A stretch of 64,000 nt of DNA from Mucilaginibacter terrenus (GTDB lineage Bacteria > Bacteroidota > Bacteroidia > Sphingobacteriales > Sphingobacteriaceae): NCBI RefSeq assembly GCF_003432065.1, contig NZ_QWDE01000001.1, positions 1,984,001 to 2,048,000 of the forward strand, read 5' to 3'. Shown here one piece after another: positions 1 to 7,727 of the stretch (positions are counted from its first letter, which is position 1; the number at the start of each line of letters is the position of its first letter). Below the pieces are notes generated by a model that saw nothing but the letters and a program-made list of their open reading frames with translations, did not search any database and was not told the DNA's origin. A program made the translations under genes and the position numbers.

Positions 1-201
1 ATTATTCCTGATAAACAAGGACCCTTGAAAGATCAGTCAAAGCAACTGCAAAAACATGATGAAGTGATTACTAGCGGTAATATTTCAGCGCAACCATCGG
101 GCGAAGTACTTCTTCAGAAAAACGGTATGCTCAATGATAACGATACTTTCGTAAATATGATGGTAGACTTCAATCTAAAGGACCTCAAGCCATCCAAATA
201 A
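1..201 (+). CDS. C-terminal 66 codons of an unidentified protein, truncated by the window edge
   Basis: Frame 1 is open from the first base to a TAA at 199-201, giving 66 codons that end in LKDLKPSK. The start lies outside the window. The fragment is hydrophilic and has no recognisable motif. It lies on the same strand as the phage structural genes that follow, so it may be the last part of another phage gene, but this rests on position only. I do not recognise the family. Confidence 0.5.
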   Translation: MIPDKQGPLKDQSKQLQKHDEVITSGNISAQPSGEVLLQKNGMLNDNDTFVNMMVDFNLKDLKPSK

Positions 202-207
202 CCGGTT

Positions 208-849
208 TTATTGTTTTATTAACTTTTTGTGTATATCTGTAAGCATAAGGTCAACATCCCATGGCATGTTGTCGTCAAAGAAATTTGAAAAGTTTATTTT
301 TCCATGTTCATCCAAATGAGTTATTGCACCTGAAATTATTACGGTGTCGTCTTTCTTTAAATTTTTAATAACCGAAAGATATTTTTTTAATTCAGCTCCT
401 TTTGGGGTCTTGAGAGTAGTGTAAGTAAATCTAACCTGGTTGTCAATTGCTATGCTATCTACGGTTTTATCTATCGTTATAGGGGCAACCAGTTTTAAAT
501 TATAAACAGGATTGTTATTAAAGCCGAGTAACTTGCTTACAGTATTTGCATCGTAAGTATTGTCATTAATTTCGCTAACGATAAACTCCCAATTTTTAAA
601 ATCTTTTAACGAGTCTAACGCATATTTATTGAACGCCGTTATGTGTGCATCTTTAATCGCCGCGTTTGATGTAACTTCATAAGCAGAGTTATCATGTACT
701 TTGTTAAGGAATTTCACCTGGTCTGCAGGCCTCGGATCAACGTCACCTGTTTCTGAACTGACCTGGTCACGGGTATTTTTTTTTGTTTGGTTACCGCAGG
801 CCGTCACTAAAAAACAGGATAGTAAGGTAATGTAAAAGATAGATTTCAT
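208..849 (-). CDS. Putative lipoprotein of unknown function inside the phage region
   Basis: The 213-residue product starts with a lipoprotein signal: MKSIF, a hydrophobic core, then the lipobox LVTAC with the lipidated cysteine near residue 18, followed by a polar Asn/Thr/Lys-rich linker. The rest is a soluble alpha/beta domain with a basic tail (KKLIKQ) and no motif I recognise. It is transcribed against the neighbouring phage genes, starts about 96 bp from the divergent tape-measure gene and is AT-rich. That position and composition fit a cargo (moron) gene in a prophage. The stop of the preceding + strand fragment is only 7 bases from its own stop. Function is unknown. Confidence 0.6.
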   Translation of the reverse strand: MKSIFYITLLSCFLVTACGNQTKKNTRDQVSSETGDVDPRPADQVKFLNKVHDNSAYEVTSNAAIKDAHITAFNKYALDSLKDFKNWEFIVSEINDNTYDANTVSKLLGFNNNPVYNLKLVAPITIDKTVDSIAIDNQVRFTYTTLKTPKGAELKKYLSVIKNLKKDDTVIISGAITHLDEHGKINFSNFFDDNMPWDVDLMLTDIHKKLIKQ

Positions 850-945
850 TATACTAGAATTACAGCAATGAAAGTGCTAAAAATCTTGGCAACCATACGA
901 ACTTATTTTAAAATAATATGCCATTTGGCACTAAATACATAAGCA

Positions 946-3291
946 ATGACAAACGACAACAATTTAAATCCGATATCTAACGACGATATTACAAAAGCGA
1001 AAGAGTACAAACAGGCACTCGATGATCTCAGAAACTCGGTGATCAGTTTAAACAGTAAACTGCCGTCATTTGCCGACGGAGTAAAAGCCGGATTACAGGC
1101 CGTAGGAGAAAAACTCCCGGAAGTAGTTGAAGCTATGAAAAAGTTAAACGACCAAAATAAGCAGCTCGCAGAGAATGGTCAAAAACCCAAAAGCGTATTA
1201 AAGGAGCTTGCCTCTTCCCTGCTATCGTGGAATGGACTGGTATCGGTGGGAATTACGCTGCTTGCAGCATACAGTGGTGTCATAATCGATTGGATAAGCG
1301 ACATGATAAAAGGTGAAACAACATTGTCGGCCCTGGGCAAGGCTATGAAAGATCAGAAATTAATACTACAAGCTGTAAACGATGCTAGAATCCAAGGAAA
1401 TAACAATGCCCAACAGGAATTGGTTCACCTTAAATTGTTGTATGACGCATCGCAAGATCAAAACATCTCACTCGATAAAAGAAAAAGAATTGTAAAAGAT
1501 TTACAAGATCAGTATCCGGCTATATTCGGCAACCTAAAAACAGAAGAAATTTTAGCAGGGAAAGCAAAAAAAACATATGATCAACTGACCTCTTCTATTC
1601 TTGCGTCGGCGCGTGCCAGGGCGGCAGAAGACTTGATGGTTAACAACCAAAAAAGGCAACTTGGTAACAGCGAGCGATCAACGCAATTAATTACTGAGCT
1701 TCATAATATAGATGATCAAATAAAAGCAGCAGAAAAGCAACAAAAGAAGTTGCAGAATATGATTATAATAGGCTCAAGCACCATAACAGCAGGTACCGAA
1801 TCGAAAGATACTGCAAGTGAACCTAAAATTGATAGGCTTTATCTCAAGCGTAATGAATTGATAAAGAAACTGGCCGATTTAAAAACGGATAGCGATATAC
1901 TGACCAAACGGAATAAAGCCCTTTCAGAGTTAGTTATCGCAGGTAATTATCAGGAAGAACCCGTTAAAACTGTTAAGAACAACAAAAATAATAGCAACAG
2001 CAGCAACAAAAACAAACGAGAAAAAACCAGGTATTCACGTCAAGAACTGCTACCAGATGCTATTGCTCCGAAGTTGGTGTTACAGACCGAGCAGGATAAA
2101 AAAGCTTATGAACAGCAGCTTGACCAGCTAAATGATCAGCTTTCAAAAAAACTGATCTCTGAGGATGAGTACTATAAACAGAGTAAAGACCTGCAGCAAA
2201 AGTACCATCAGCATATAGAGGCAATGGTAAAGAACTTTACCGGTGGCGATATGGATAAAGCCCTTGAGCAACTTAATAATGTAATAGAAGCAAACCGCCT
2301 GCAGGAGATAATTAGTAAAGACAAAAAAAAGGTTGAAAAAACCATCCTCCCCGGCCAAAAGCTTGAGGCAGAAAAACAACTCATAACAGACAAGTACAAC
2401 TACGAGATACTATTGGCAAACGGCAATGCCGAAAAGATAAAAGAACTTGAGGAAAAAAAGCAGGAGGACCTCACAAATGTTACGCGCAGCTACGAGCAGC
2501 AGCGGAAAGAATTTGCACTCAACACAGCCCAGCAGGTGGCCGACAAGGCATTTTCTATCATCGGCAGCAACATAAAGTCGTCCAGTGATGCAAAGATCAA
2601 AGGTTTGGAAAAAGACAAGGCGGCAGAGCTGAACAATAAGAATCTTACCGCAACCCAGCGCAAGGCAATAGAAGACAAGTACAGGAAAAAAGAAAATGAG
2701 GAAAAGGTAAAAGCCTTTAAGGCCGAGCAAAAAGCTTCCATACTGCAGGCCGTAGTGAATGGCGCCCTGGCTATAACCAAGGCCACTTCACAAACAGGTA
2801 TACTGGCACCGTTTGTTATACCAGGCATTATTGCGTCCACCGCGTTGCAGGTAGCCACTATCCTGGCGCAAAAACCACCTGCATATGCAAAAGGCGGTCG
2901 CTTTGTCTCGGATGGCCGTGGTGCTCTCCTACCTGGTTACAGCCGTACCGATGATACCAACGCTTACCTGCGCAGCGGCGAAGCGGTAGTGGTTTCCGAA
3001 GCGATGCGTAACCCTTGGGCGCGTAACCTGGTGAGTGCTATAAACGTTGCCCACGGCGGCAGGGATTTCTCTGTTCCGAATACAAGCTATGGCTATGCTG
3101 TTGGTGGTATTTACACCGATGGCGGTAACGCTAACCGCTACTACAACCAGCCCGTAAACGACATTAAAGAAATGGCTAACACGCTGGCTTACCAGATGAT
3201 CAACAACTTCCCGCCTATATACGTCGACGTAAAGGACGTGAATAACCAGCAGAATATACTGGCACAAACGGTTAACAGGGTGAATCTGTAA
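946..3291 (+). CDS. Phage tail tape-measure protein
   Basis: Tape-measure proteins set tail length and leave the tail at injection. This 781-residue protein has the expected layout. It starts with an alpha-helical N-terminus, has a hydrophobic segment near residues 88-122, then long charged coiled-coil stretches rich in Gln, Lys and Glu. A low-complexity Asn/Lys/Ser linker lies near residues 343-360. A second hydrophobic block (about 600-650, Ile/Ala/Val rich) precedes a Gly-rich C-terminus that begins near YAKGGRF. That C-terminus with its LRSGEAVVVSEA stretch is typical of tape-measure ends in Bacteroidota phages. The start is an ATG at 946. It lies upstream of the head genes, which is unusual (see findings). 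It could also be a shorter minor tail protein, but a tail role is likely. Confidence 0.8.
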   Translation: MTNDNNLNPISNDDITKAKEYKQALDDLRNSVISLNSKLPSFADGVKAGLQAVGEKLPEVVEAMKKLNDQNKQLAENGQKPKSVLKELASSLLSWNGLVSVGITLLAAYSGVIIDWISDMIKGETTLSALGKAMKDQKLILQAVNDARIQGNNNAQQELVHLKLLYDASQDQNISLDKRKRIVKDLQDQYPAIFGNLKTEEILAGKAKKTYDQLTSSILASARARAAEDLMVNNQKRQLGNSERSTQLITELHNIDDQIKAAEKQQKKLQNMIIIGSSTITAGTESKDTASEPKIDRLYLKRNELIKKLADLKTDSDILTKRNKALSELVIAGNYQEEPVKTVKNNKNNSNSSNKNKREKTRYSRQELLPDAIAPKLVLQTEQDKKAYEQQLDQLNDQLSKKLISEDEYYKQSKDLQQKYHQHIEAMVKNFTGGDMDKALEQLNNVIEANRLQEIISKDKKKVEKTILPGQKLEAEKQLITDKYNYEILLANGNAEKIKELEEKKQEDLTNVTRSYEQQRKEFALNTAQQVADKAFSIIGSNIKSSSDAKIKGLEKDKAAELNNKNLTATQRKAIEDKYRKKENEEKVKAFKAEQKASILQAVVNGALAITKATSQTGILAPFVIPGIIASTALQVATILAQKPPAYAKGGRFVSDGRGALLPGYSRTDDTNAYLRSGEAVVVSEAMRNPWARNLVSAINVAHGGRDFSVPNTSYGYAVGGIYTDGGNANRYYNQPVNDIKEMANTLAYQMINNFPPIYVDVKDVNNQQNILAQTVNRVNL

Positions 3292-3316
3292 ACCCCCTAA
3301 CCCCCTAAAGGGGGAA
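3291..3316. repeat. G-rich palindrome, copy 1 (reverse orientation)
   Basis: The core CCCCCTAAAGGGGG lies at 3301-3314 and is preceded by a second CCCCCTAA word. It starts at the last base of the tape-measure stop codon. It is the inverted counterpart of the copy at 3375-3401, so the two could pair across the 58-base gap. Confidence 0.75.
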
Positions 3317-3374
3317 CAGGATAACTGAGCTGGGGCTAACAAATAGATCTATAATTTAATCACACTATCAACAG

Positions 3375-3401
3375 CATCCCCTTTAGGGGACGGGAGGGGT
3401 T
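3375..3401. repeat. G-rich palindrome, copy 2 (forward orientation)
   Basis: The core CCCCTTTAGGGG is followed by ACGGGAGGGG and ends one base before the ATG at 3403. The GGGAGGGG stretch sits where a ribosome binding site would be, so this repeat may supply the Shine-Dalgarno element of the next gene. Confidence 0.7.
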
Positions 3402-3402
3402 C

Positions 3403-3633
3403 ATGAACATACAAACAGCAAACACCTTGTTCGACCAGGGGGTGTTCTCGGCCATGTACAAGGCCGGGTTCATAACAGCAAAAGTATTTACTTACCGCGA
3501 GATCTACCTGTGGGTACACGCCCAGGTACAAACACGACATATCACCAAGAACCAGGCTGTGTCAGAAGCCGCAACAAAGTTTGACAAGGACGAGCGAACA
3601 GTATGGCGCGCGCTGAACAGCTTCACTGCCTGA
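3403..3633 (+). CDS. Small phage protein with a helix-turn-helix-like C-terminus
   Basis: The 76-residue product is basic and has no signal or membrane segment. Residues about 47-73 (NQAVSEAATKFDKDERTVWR) look like a helix-turn-helix: an alanine-rich helix, a short turn, then a helix ending in TVWRALNSF. I infer DNA binding, for example as a late regulator or a very small terminase-like subunit. The gene follows a G-rich palindrome by one base and is followed by 550 bp of non-coding DNA rich in dyads, which could be its target. The family is not one I can name. Confidence 0.6.
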   Translation: MNIQTANTLFDQGVFSAMYKAGFITAKVFTYREIYLWVHAQVQTRHITKNQAVSEAATKFDKDERTVWRALNSFTA

Positions 3634-3715
3634 ATTGTCAGAATCAGTATGTCTGAATCAGAATTCTCGGAATTAAAGAATTATAGAATGCACTAATTCT
3701 GCCAATTTAAAGAAT

Positions 3716-3801
3716 TCTTCTAATTCGAGTTCAGACCACCATCACTGACAAAACAGTGTCAGTACTTTAATCAAAAGTAATCCCGATATTTGTATTGTTC
3801 T
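3716..3801 (+). repeat. 86-bp imperfect repeat, unit 1
   Basis: By eye this unit matches unit 2 at about 76 of 86 positions. It carries the dyad with arms ACTGACA and TGTCAGT and the near-promoter word GATATTTG. Most differences cluster between the TTCAGACC word and the dyad, while the dyad core is identical. Confidence 0.75.
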
Positions 3802-3877
3802 CCTCAGCATTCTGAACCTGAATTTATAGAATTTAAGAATCAACAGAATGGATGAAAATTCGATAATTCCAAAACAT

Positions 3878-3963
3878 TCTTTTAATTCGAATTCAGACCA
3901 GCTCTACTGACAAAACAGTGTCAGCACTTTAATCAGAAGTAATACCGATATTTGTAGTGTTCT
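3878..3963 (+). repeat. 86-bp imperfect repeat, unit 2
   Basis: This is the second copy of the 86-bp unit. The dyad is conserved exactly in its core (CTGACAAAACAGTGTCAG) and the downstream GATATTTG is kept, which argues that these two parts are the functional ones. Confidence 0.75.
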
Positions 3964-4185
3964 TTTTATCTGAACCGGGATTCACCAAATTGAAAGAATT
4001 ACAGATCGCGCCTAATTCTGCCATTTTAACAATACTTCTCATTCGAGTTCAGACGAGATTCCTAAAATTCTGCTAATTCTTTAATCTTGTAAATTCTGAT
4101 TCAGACCAGTTCTCTAATTCTGCTTCAGACAATTATGCCAATCAGCATAGAATTCATCAACTAATCACACCGTAACCAATAGCAA

Positions 4186-5376
4186 ATGAAAATATATTTA
4201 TACGACAACGAAACAGATTGCATAGGCTCCGGGAGCTTGTCGTCTGCATACATTAAAACACAACTGGATGCAGCTGCCGGTGCCAATGTAGAGGTACACA
4301 TCAGCTCGGTTGGCGGCAGCGCTTTTGACGCAATTGCCATTTACGATCTGCTGAAGAAGTATCCTGGTAACGTAACCACCTACATTGATGCTTTAGCAGC
4401 ATCGGCGGCATCGGTTGTAGCCATGGCAGGCAGCCGGATAGTAATGAGCAAATACGCGCTGCTCATGATACACAAACCTATGGTAGGCAGCGGTGGCAAT
4501 GCCGATGAATTGTTGAAAGATGTCCAGATGCTCAACGTGGTACAATCGCGCCTGGCGCAGATCTACATGGACCGCACCAGCCTGGATAGCGCTACCATTA
4601 ACAGCCTTATCAACTCCGTTACCTGGATGACAGCCGACCAGGCACTAAACCTTGGCTTTATAGACGCCATTGAAGATTACAGCGAAACCATTATAAACAG
4701 TGCGCTAATAAAAAAGTATACCGACAGTGCTCCGGCCGTTTACCAGCGCTGCATTAATAAGCTTTTAACTCAAAACACAAATATGAATACAGACAACAGA
4801 GAACTTATCGAGAAAACAACATCGGTACTGGACAAGATCATGAACTTCTTTAAGAAAGTTGTGAACAAACAAACGATTACCGATAAGGGATGCTTGCACC
4901 ACACCGGCGAACTTGAAGAAGGTTGCGAGGTATACCAGGACGAAGACATGACCACCCCTGCCATTACCGACACTTACACCACGGCCGACGGGCAACAGCT
5001 TGCGGTTAAGCAGGGCAAGGTGCAGAAAGTAACACCTGTTGAAGGCGCTGAAGCAACTAACGAAGATGAGGAAGAAACCGTGCCTGCCGACAAGTTTAAA
5101 GAAGCCCGGAAGCCGATAAACATCCAAAACCGTTTACAGGAAGTTAAGGCAAGGCTACACGCGCAAAATGCTCTTTTAAACGAAGCACGGGCAGCACTTG
5201 AAGATGCCGGCAACCGCCTTAAACAAAGCCGCGAAGAGATCCGCAATGAAGTTAAAAGCGATTTTACGCCCGAAGGCTCCAAACGCAGCAACAAGGCTAA
5301 AACAGAAGCTCAGCCCTTTTTCGCTCCGCAAAGTCCGCTGGCGCAGCAGGCGGTAAAGAAAGCTATTGCCCGATAG
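4186..5376 (+). CDS. ClpP-type (S14) phage head maturation protease with scaffold-like C-terminus
   Basis: The N-terminal 165 residues form a ClpP/crotonase-fold serine protease that cleaves head proteins during capsid assembly. The nucleophile is probably Ser76 in LAASAASVVAMAG, the base His96 in LLMIHKP, and an Asp lies near LGFIDAIED. The early SSVGGSAFDA stretch matches the family's oxyanion region. Residues about 200-396 differ in character: acidic and Gln/Lys rich with predicted coiled coils (about 310-350) and a tail ending in AVKKAIAR. This fits a covalently fused scaffolding domain, as in other phages where protease and scaffold are one gene. It precedes the capsid gene by about 120 bp. 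Total length of 396 residues is plausible for a fusion of this kind. Confidence 0.85.
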   Translation: MKIYLYDNETDCIGSGSLSSAYIKTQLDAAAGANVEVHISSVGGSAFDAIAIYDLLKKYPGNVTTYIDALAASAASVVAMAGSRIVMSKYALLMIHKPMVGSGGNADELLKDVQMLNVVQSRLAQIYMDRTSLDSATINSLINSVTWMTADQALNLGFIDAIEDYSETIINSALIKKYTDSAPAVYQRCINKLLTQNTNMNTDNRELIEKTTSVLDKIMNFFKKVVNKQTITDKGCLHHTGELEEGCEVYQDEDMTTPAITDTYTTADGQQLAVKQGKVQKVTPVEGAEATNEDEEETVPADKFKEARKPINIQNRLQEVKARLHAQNALLNEARAALEDAGNRLKQSREEIRNEVKSDFTPEGSKRSNKAKTEAQPFFAPQSPLAQQAVKKAIAR

Positions 5377-5441
5377 AGACTTTCAACCTAAATCCTAATC
5401 ACCTAATCAACACCTATCCCTACAAGGTTACTTAACAATCA

Positions 5442-5468
5442 AGCTCCCCCTTTAGGGGGCGGGGGGCT
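5442..5468. repeat. G-rich palindrome, copy 3 (forward orientation)
   Basis: The core CCCCCTTTAGGGGG lies at 5446-5459, flanked by AGCT and followed by CGGGGGGCT. It lies 29 bases before the capsid gene ATG at 5498. Confidence 0.75.
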
Positions 5469-5497
5469 CTTCCCATGTTCAGCATGGGGCTTAAACT

Positions 5498-6706
5498 ATG
5501 GCTCAATTTACTTTTACAAACAACACCTACGCCGGCGAAGCGCTGGCGGGTTTCATGGCAAGCACGCTGCTGGAGGCCGACTCCGTTAAGCGCGGATTGC
5601 TCACCGTTATCAACGATGTAAAATCGCGCAAGGTGATCCTTGATGTAGACGATGACGTGGTACTGCAAGACCCTAAGGGCATGTTTACCGACCAGGGAAC
5701 AAACACAACACAAACCGAAAGCTACCTGGACCCAGTGGTGTATGAATTCATGAAACAGGAACAATGGGACAGGCTGGTACAATCATGGGAAAGCCAGCAA
5801 CTTAAACCCGGCGCTTTCCAGGACTATGAAGGCGTAGTGGACCTTAGCGACTTTATGGTACAGCGCTATCTCACCAAAATACAAATAGCCAACGAGCGTT
5901 TGTACTGGCTTGGCAAAGGTGCCACTAAAGAAGCCGCCTTTACTGCAGAGTTCAAAGGCTTGCTTCCTTCGATTGCAGATGCATCAGGCACTTATAAAGT
6001 AAGCCTGAGCAAACCGGCCACATCTGTGGCTGCAAGTGCCATCAACTCTGCCGGCATTGTTACCGTAAGCAGCACAGCAGCTCTAAGGGACGGCGATGTG
6101 GTAACCATAACAGGCGTAACCGGCGGCATATTAGACATTACCAATGGCGGCCCGGGTGTGGCTATTAGCGGGCAATCGTACTTCATACAAGTGCTGAGTG
6201 CCACTACCTTTAAGCTGGTGCGCAACTATAACGAAGTAAACACCCGTAAGCCTGCCATCTTTGAAGGTGCAGCAAGCGCGGCCACCATCAACTTCATCAA
6301 CGCTAGCAACGTATTGGGTGTACTTACCAGTATTTACGCGCAGCTTGACCCTGCTGACCGCAGCCAGGAAGATTTCAACTTGCAAATACCTTTGCATGTG
6401 GGCTATGCTTACGCACAGGCACAGGCAGATAAAGCGGTGAACGTGTTGAACGCCTTTACCGATCCTAAAAAGATGGATTACCTGGGTGTACCGCTGCAGC
6501 TGATGAATCACTGGCAGGCCAACACCATATTGGGTGCGCGCTCATCAAACCTGTTCCTGGGTGTGGATCTGCTTGGCGACATGTCCGAACTATCAACCGT
6601 TTACATGAAGCCTTACACCAACGATAACGTGGTGCGCATGAAGGCCCGCATGAAAGCCGCCGTAAACTTTAAGTTCGCCAACGAACTCTTCTACCTGGGC
6701 GCGTAA
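5498..6706 (+). CDS. Phage major capsid protein
   Basis: The 402-residue product follows directly after the head protease/scaffold gene, the usual position of the major capsid protein. The N-terminal part (about 1-160) is helical with an MKQEQWDRLV segment. Residues about 160-265 form a beta-rich, Ala/Ser/Thr/Gly-rich insertion (SSTAALRDGDVVTITGVTGG) that resembles a surface decoration domain. The C-terminal third (about 265-402) returns to a mixed fold ending in NELFYLGA. The HK97 fold is inferred from context and domain pattern, not from a motif. There is no signal peptide. Confidence 0.75.
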   Translation: MAQFTFTNNTYAGEALAGFMASTLLEADSVKRGLLTVINDVKSRKVILDVDDDVVLQDPKGMFTDQGTNTTQTESYLDPVVYEFMKQEQWDRLVQSWESQQLKPGAFQDYEGVVDLSDFMVQRYLTKIQIANERLYWLGKGATKEAAFTAEFKGLLPSIADASGTYKVSLSKPATSVAASAINSAGIVTVSSTAALRDGDVVTITGVTGGILDITNGGPGVAISGQSYFIQVLSATTFKLVRNYNEVNTRKPAIFEGAASAATINFINASNVLGVLTSIYAQLDPADRSQEDFNLQIPLHVGYAYAQAQADKAVNVLNAFTDPKKMDYLGVPLQLMNHWQANTILGARSSNLFLGVDLLGDMSELSTVYMKPYTNDNVVRMKARMKAAVNFKFANELFYLGA

Positions 6707-6715
6707 GCCTCCAGC

Positions 6716-6741
6716 TTACCCCCACCCCCTAAAGGGGGAGC
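6716..6741. repeat. G-rich palindrome, copy 4 (reverse orientation)
   Basis: The core CCCCCTAAAGGGGG lies at 6725-6738, 18 bases after the capsid stop codon. It is inverted relative to the copy at 6780-6805, repeating the arrangement seen at 3291-3401. Confidence 0.75.
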
Positions 6742-6779
6742 AAAATTAACTATTCCACTTAACCGGCCCCTTCTCAGTT

Positions 6780-6805
6780 CCCCCTTCAGGGGGCTAGGGG
6801 GCTAA
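6780..6805. repeat. G-rich palindrome, copy 5 (forward orientation)
   Basis: The core CCCCCTTCAGGGGG lies at 6780-6793 and is followed by CTAGGGGGCTAA. It ends 10 bases before the ATG at 6816. Confidence 0.75.
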
Positions 6806-6815
6806 CCACTTAATA

Positions 6816-7400
6816 ATGTCAATCTACAATAAAATAAACGCCGGGTTTAGCCTGGGCACCAACTCTCCTATCACCTCAGGTATTGAGGATGTTATCTACA
6901 TTTTCAACGATGAAGATGTAACGCTTACGTATGATACCGCAAATCCGCTTATTGTAACCGGCCTTACCGCTGTTGGCAGCGCAAAAATTTACAAGTTCGA
7001 GGGTACAAACAACAGCTTTAACACTATGAGCAAGCTTGCTAAAACGCAGGTTGGGCCGCGCTATACCGAAGAGATCGATTTTAATATCGCCGGCCTTTCG
7101 GTTGAGGTAAAAGCACAGCTAATGGCAATGGGCTATGGTCGAGTGCGGGCTATTGCAGTAAACAACTATAAAGATGGCAATTCGGCCGTTGAATTGTTTG
7201 GTGCTGTAAACGGCCTTATTGTAACCGAAGCTGAGCGCAACGCAGCCGACGAGACACTCGATGGTGGTTACAAAATAAAGCTAACCAATCCCGACAAGCT
7301 TAAAGAACCGTACCCTCCACGCGCTATTTCCATAGCACCGGATAACGGAACCGCTACCTACGCCAGTACCCTGGCTGCTATAGAGGCACTTACAGTCTAA
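6816..7400 (+). CDS. Probable phage major tail (tail-tube) protein
   Basis: The 194-residue product is beta-rich, without cysteines, signal or membrane segments. It has a central conserved-looking core (IYKFEGTNNSFNTMSKLAKT, then EEIDFNIAGLSVEVKAQL). Size, fold character and position between the capsid and portal genes suit a tail-tube subunit. A head-decoration protein is the main alternative. The gene is followed within 9 bases by a strong hairpin. Confidence 0.55.
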   Translation: MSIYNKINAGFSLGTNSPITSGIEDVIYIFNDEDVTLTYDTANPLIVTGLTAVGSAKIYKFEGTNNSFNTMSKLAKTQVGPRYTEEIDFNIAGLSVEVKAQLMAMGYGRVRAIAVNNYKDGNSAVELFGAVNGLIVTEAERNAADETLDGGYKIKLTNPDKLKEPYPPRAISIAPDNGTATYASTLAAIEALTV

Positions 7401-7408
7401 CCTCCTCT

Positions 7409-7436
7409 AAGTCTCCCCCTGAATGGGGAGACTTTT
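7409..7436 (+). terminator. Hairpin with short T-run after the tail-tube gene
   Basis: A perfect 10-bp stem, AAGTCTCCCC (7409-7418) with GGGGAGACTT (7425-7434), encloses a 6-base loop and is followed by two further T residues. It shares the CCCC/GGGG core with the palindromes of this region but is more terminator-like. It would separate the gene before it from the one at 7470, at least in part. Confidence 0.55.
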
Positions 7437-7469
7437 AATACCTACTCAAATAATTTAAAAGGAGGGCTC

Positions 7470-7727
7470 ATGAAAAAATACATACTTAAACCCGGCAGGC
7501 ACCAGTTTGCACCCAGTTCGCCCGCAGTGCATATCAACGATACCCTTACGGATACTGAAGCCAAATGGTACCTGCAACGGTTCCCGCACATAGCAAAGTT
7601 GTTTATACCACTGCCTACCGAAGGGGAAGTATCAACAGCAAAGAAATCTAAGATGAAATCAAATCAAACAGAAATGGAGCAAACATCAGCTTTTGCTCCC
7701 CCTTCAGGGGGTAAGGCGGGACAATGA
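7470..7727 (+). CDS. Small phage protein whose C-terminus is encoded by a G-rich palindrome
   Basis: The 85-residue product is basic at its start (MKKYILKPGRHQFAPSS) and contains TEAKWYLQRFPHIAKLF, a helical segment. It has no membrane span. It is preceded by an unusually strong Shine-Dalgarno, AAAAGGAGGG at 7457-7466, which is rare in this phylum and supports the start. The last ten codons (APPSGGKAGQ) are read from the palindrome at 7695-7720. The stop overlaps the portal start as ATGA, so the two are translationally coupled. It may be a head-tail joining or tail-associated protein, but I do not recognise the family. Confidence 0.6.
   Translation: MKKYILKPGRHQFAPSSPAVHINDTLTDTEAKWYLQRFPHIAKLFIPLPTEGEVSTAKKSKMKSNQTEMEQTSAFAPPSGGKAGQ
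7695..7720. repeat. G-rich palindrome, copy 6, inside a coding sequence
   Basis: The core CCCCCTTCAGGGGG lies at 7698-7711, followed by TAAGGCGGG. Unlike the other copies it lies within the 3' end of a gene, and its G-rich tail sits 3 bases before the ATG of the portal gene at 7724, where a ribosome binding site is expected. Confidence 0.7.

Larger units (their letters stand above)
3634..4185. repeat. Non-coding repeat region with dyads between phage genes
   Basis: No convincing gene lies in these 552 bases. The stretch is AT-rich and dense in the words TAATTCTG, GAATTC and TTCAGAC. It holds two diverged 86-bp copies (3716-3801 and 3878-3963, 162 bases apart) and a third, partial copy of the left end near 4038-4055. 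Each full copy contains the dyad CTGACAAAACAGTGTCAG (arms CTGACA/TGTCAG) followed about 25 bases later by GATATTTG, one base off the -7 promoter pattern. Candidate roles are an operator/promoter array for the head operon or a packaging site. Neither is proven. Confidence 0.75.

Noticed and set aside
2490..2858. - strand frames opposite the tape-measure gene
   Set aside because: They lack ribosome sites and domain patterns and overlap a long, well-supported gene.
3634..4185. CRISPR array
   Set aside because: There are only two full units of 86 bp with internal divergence, and no unique spacers of equal size.
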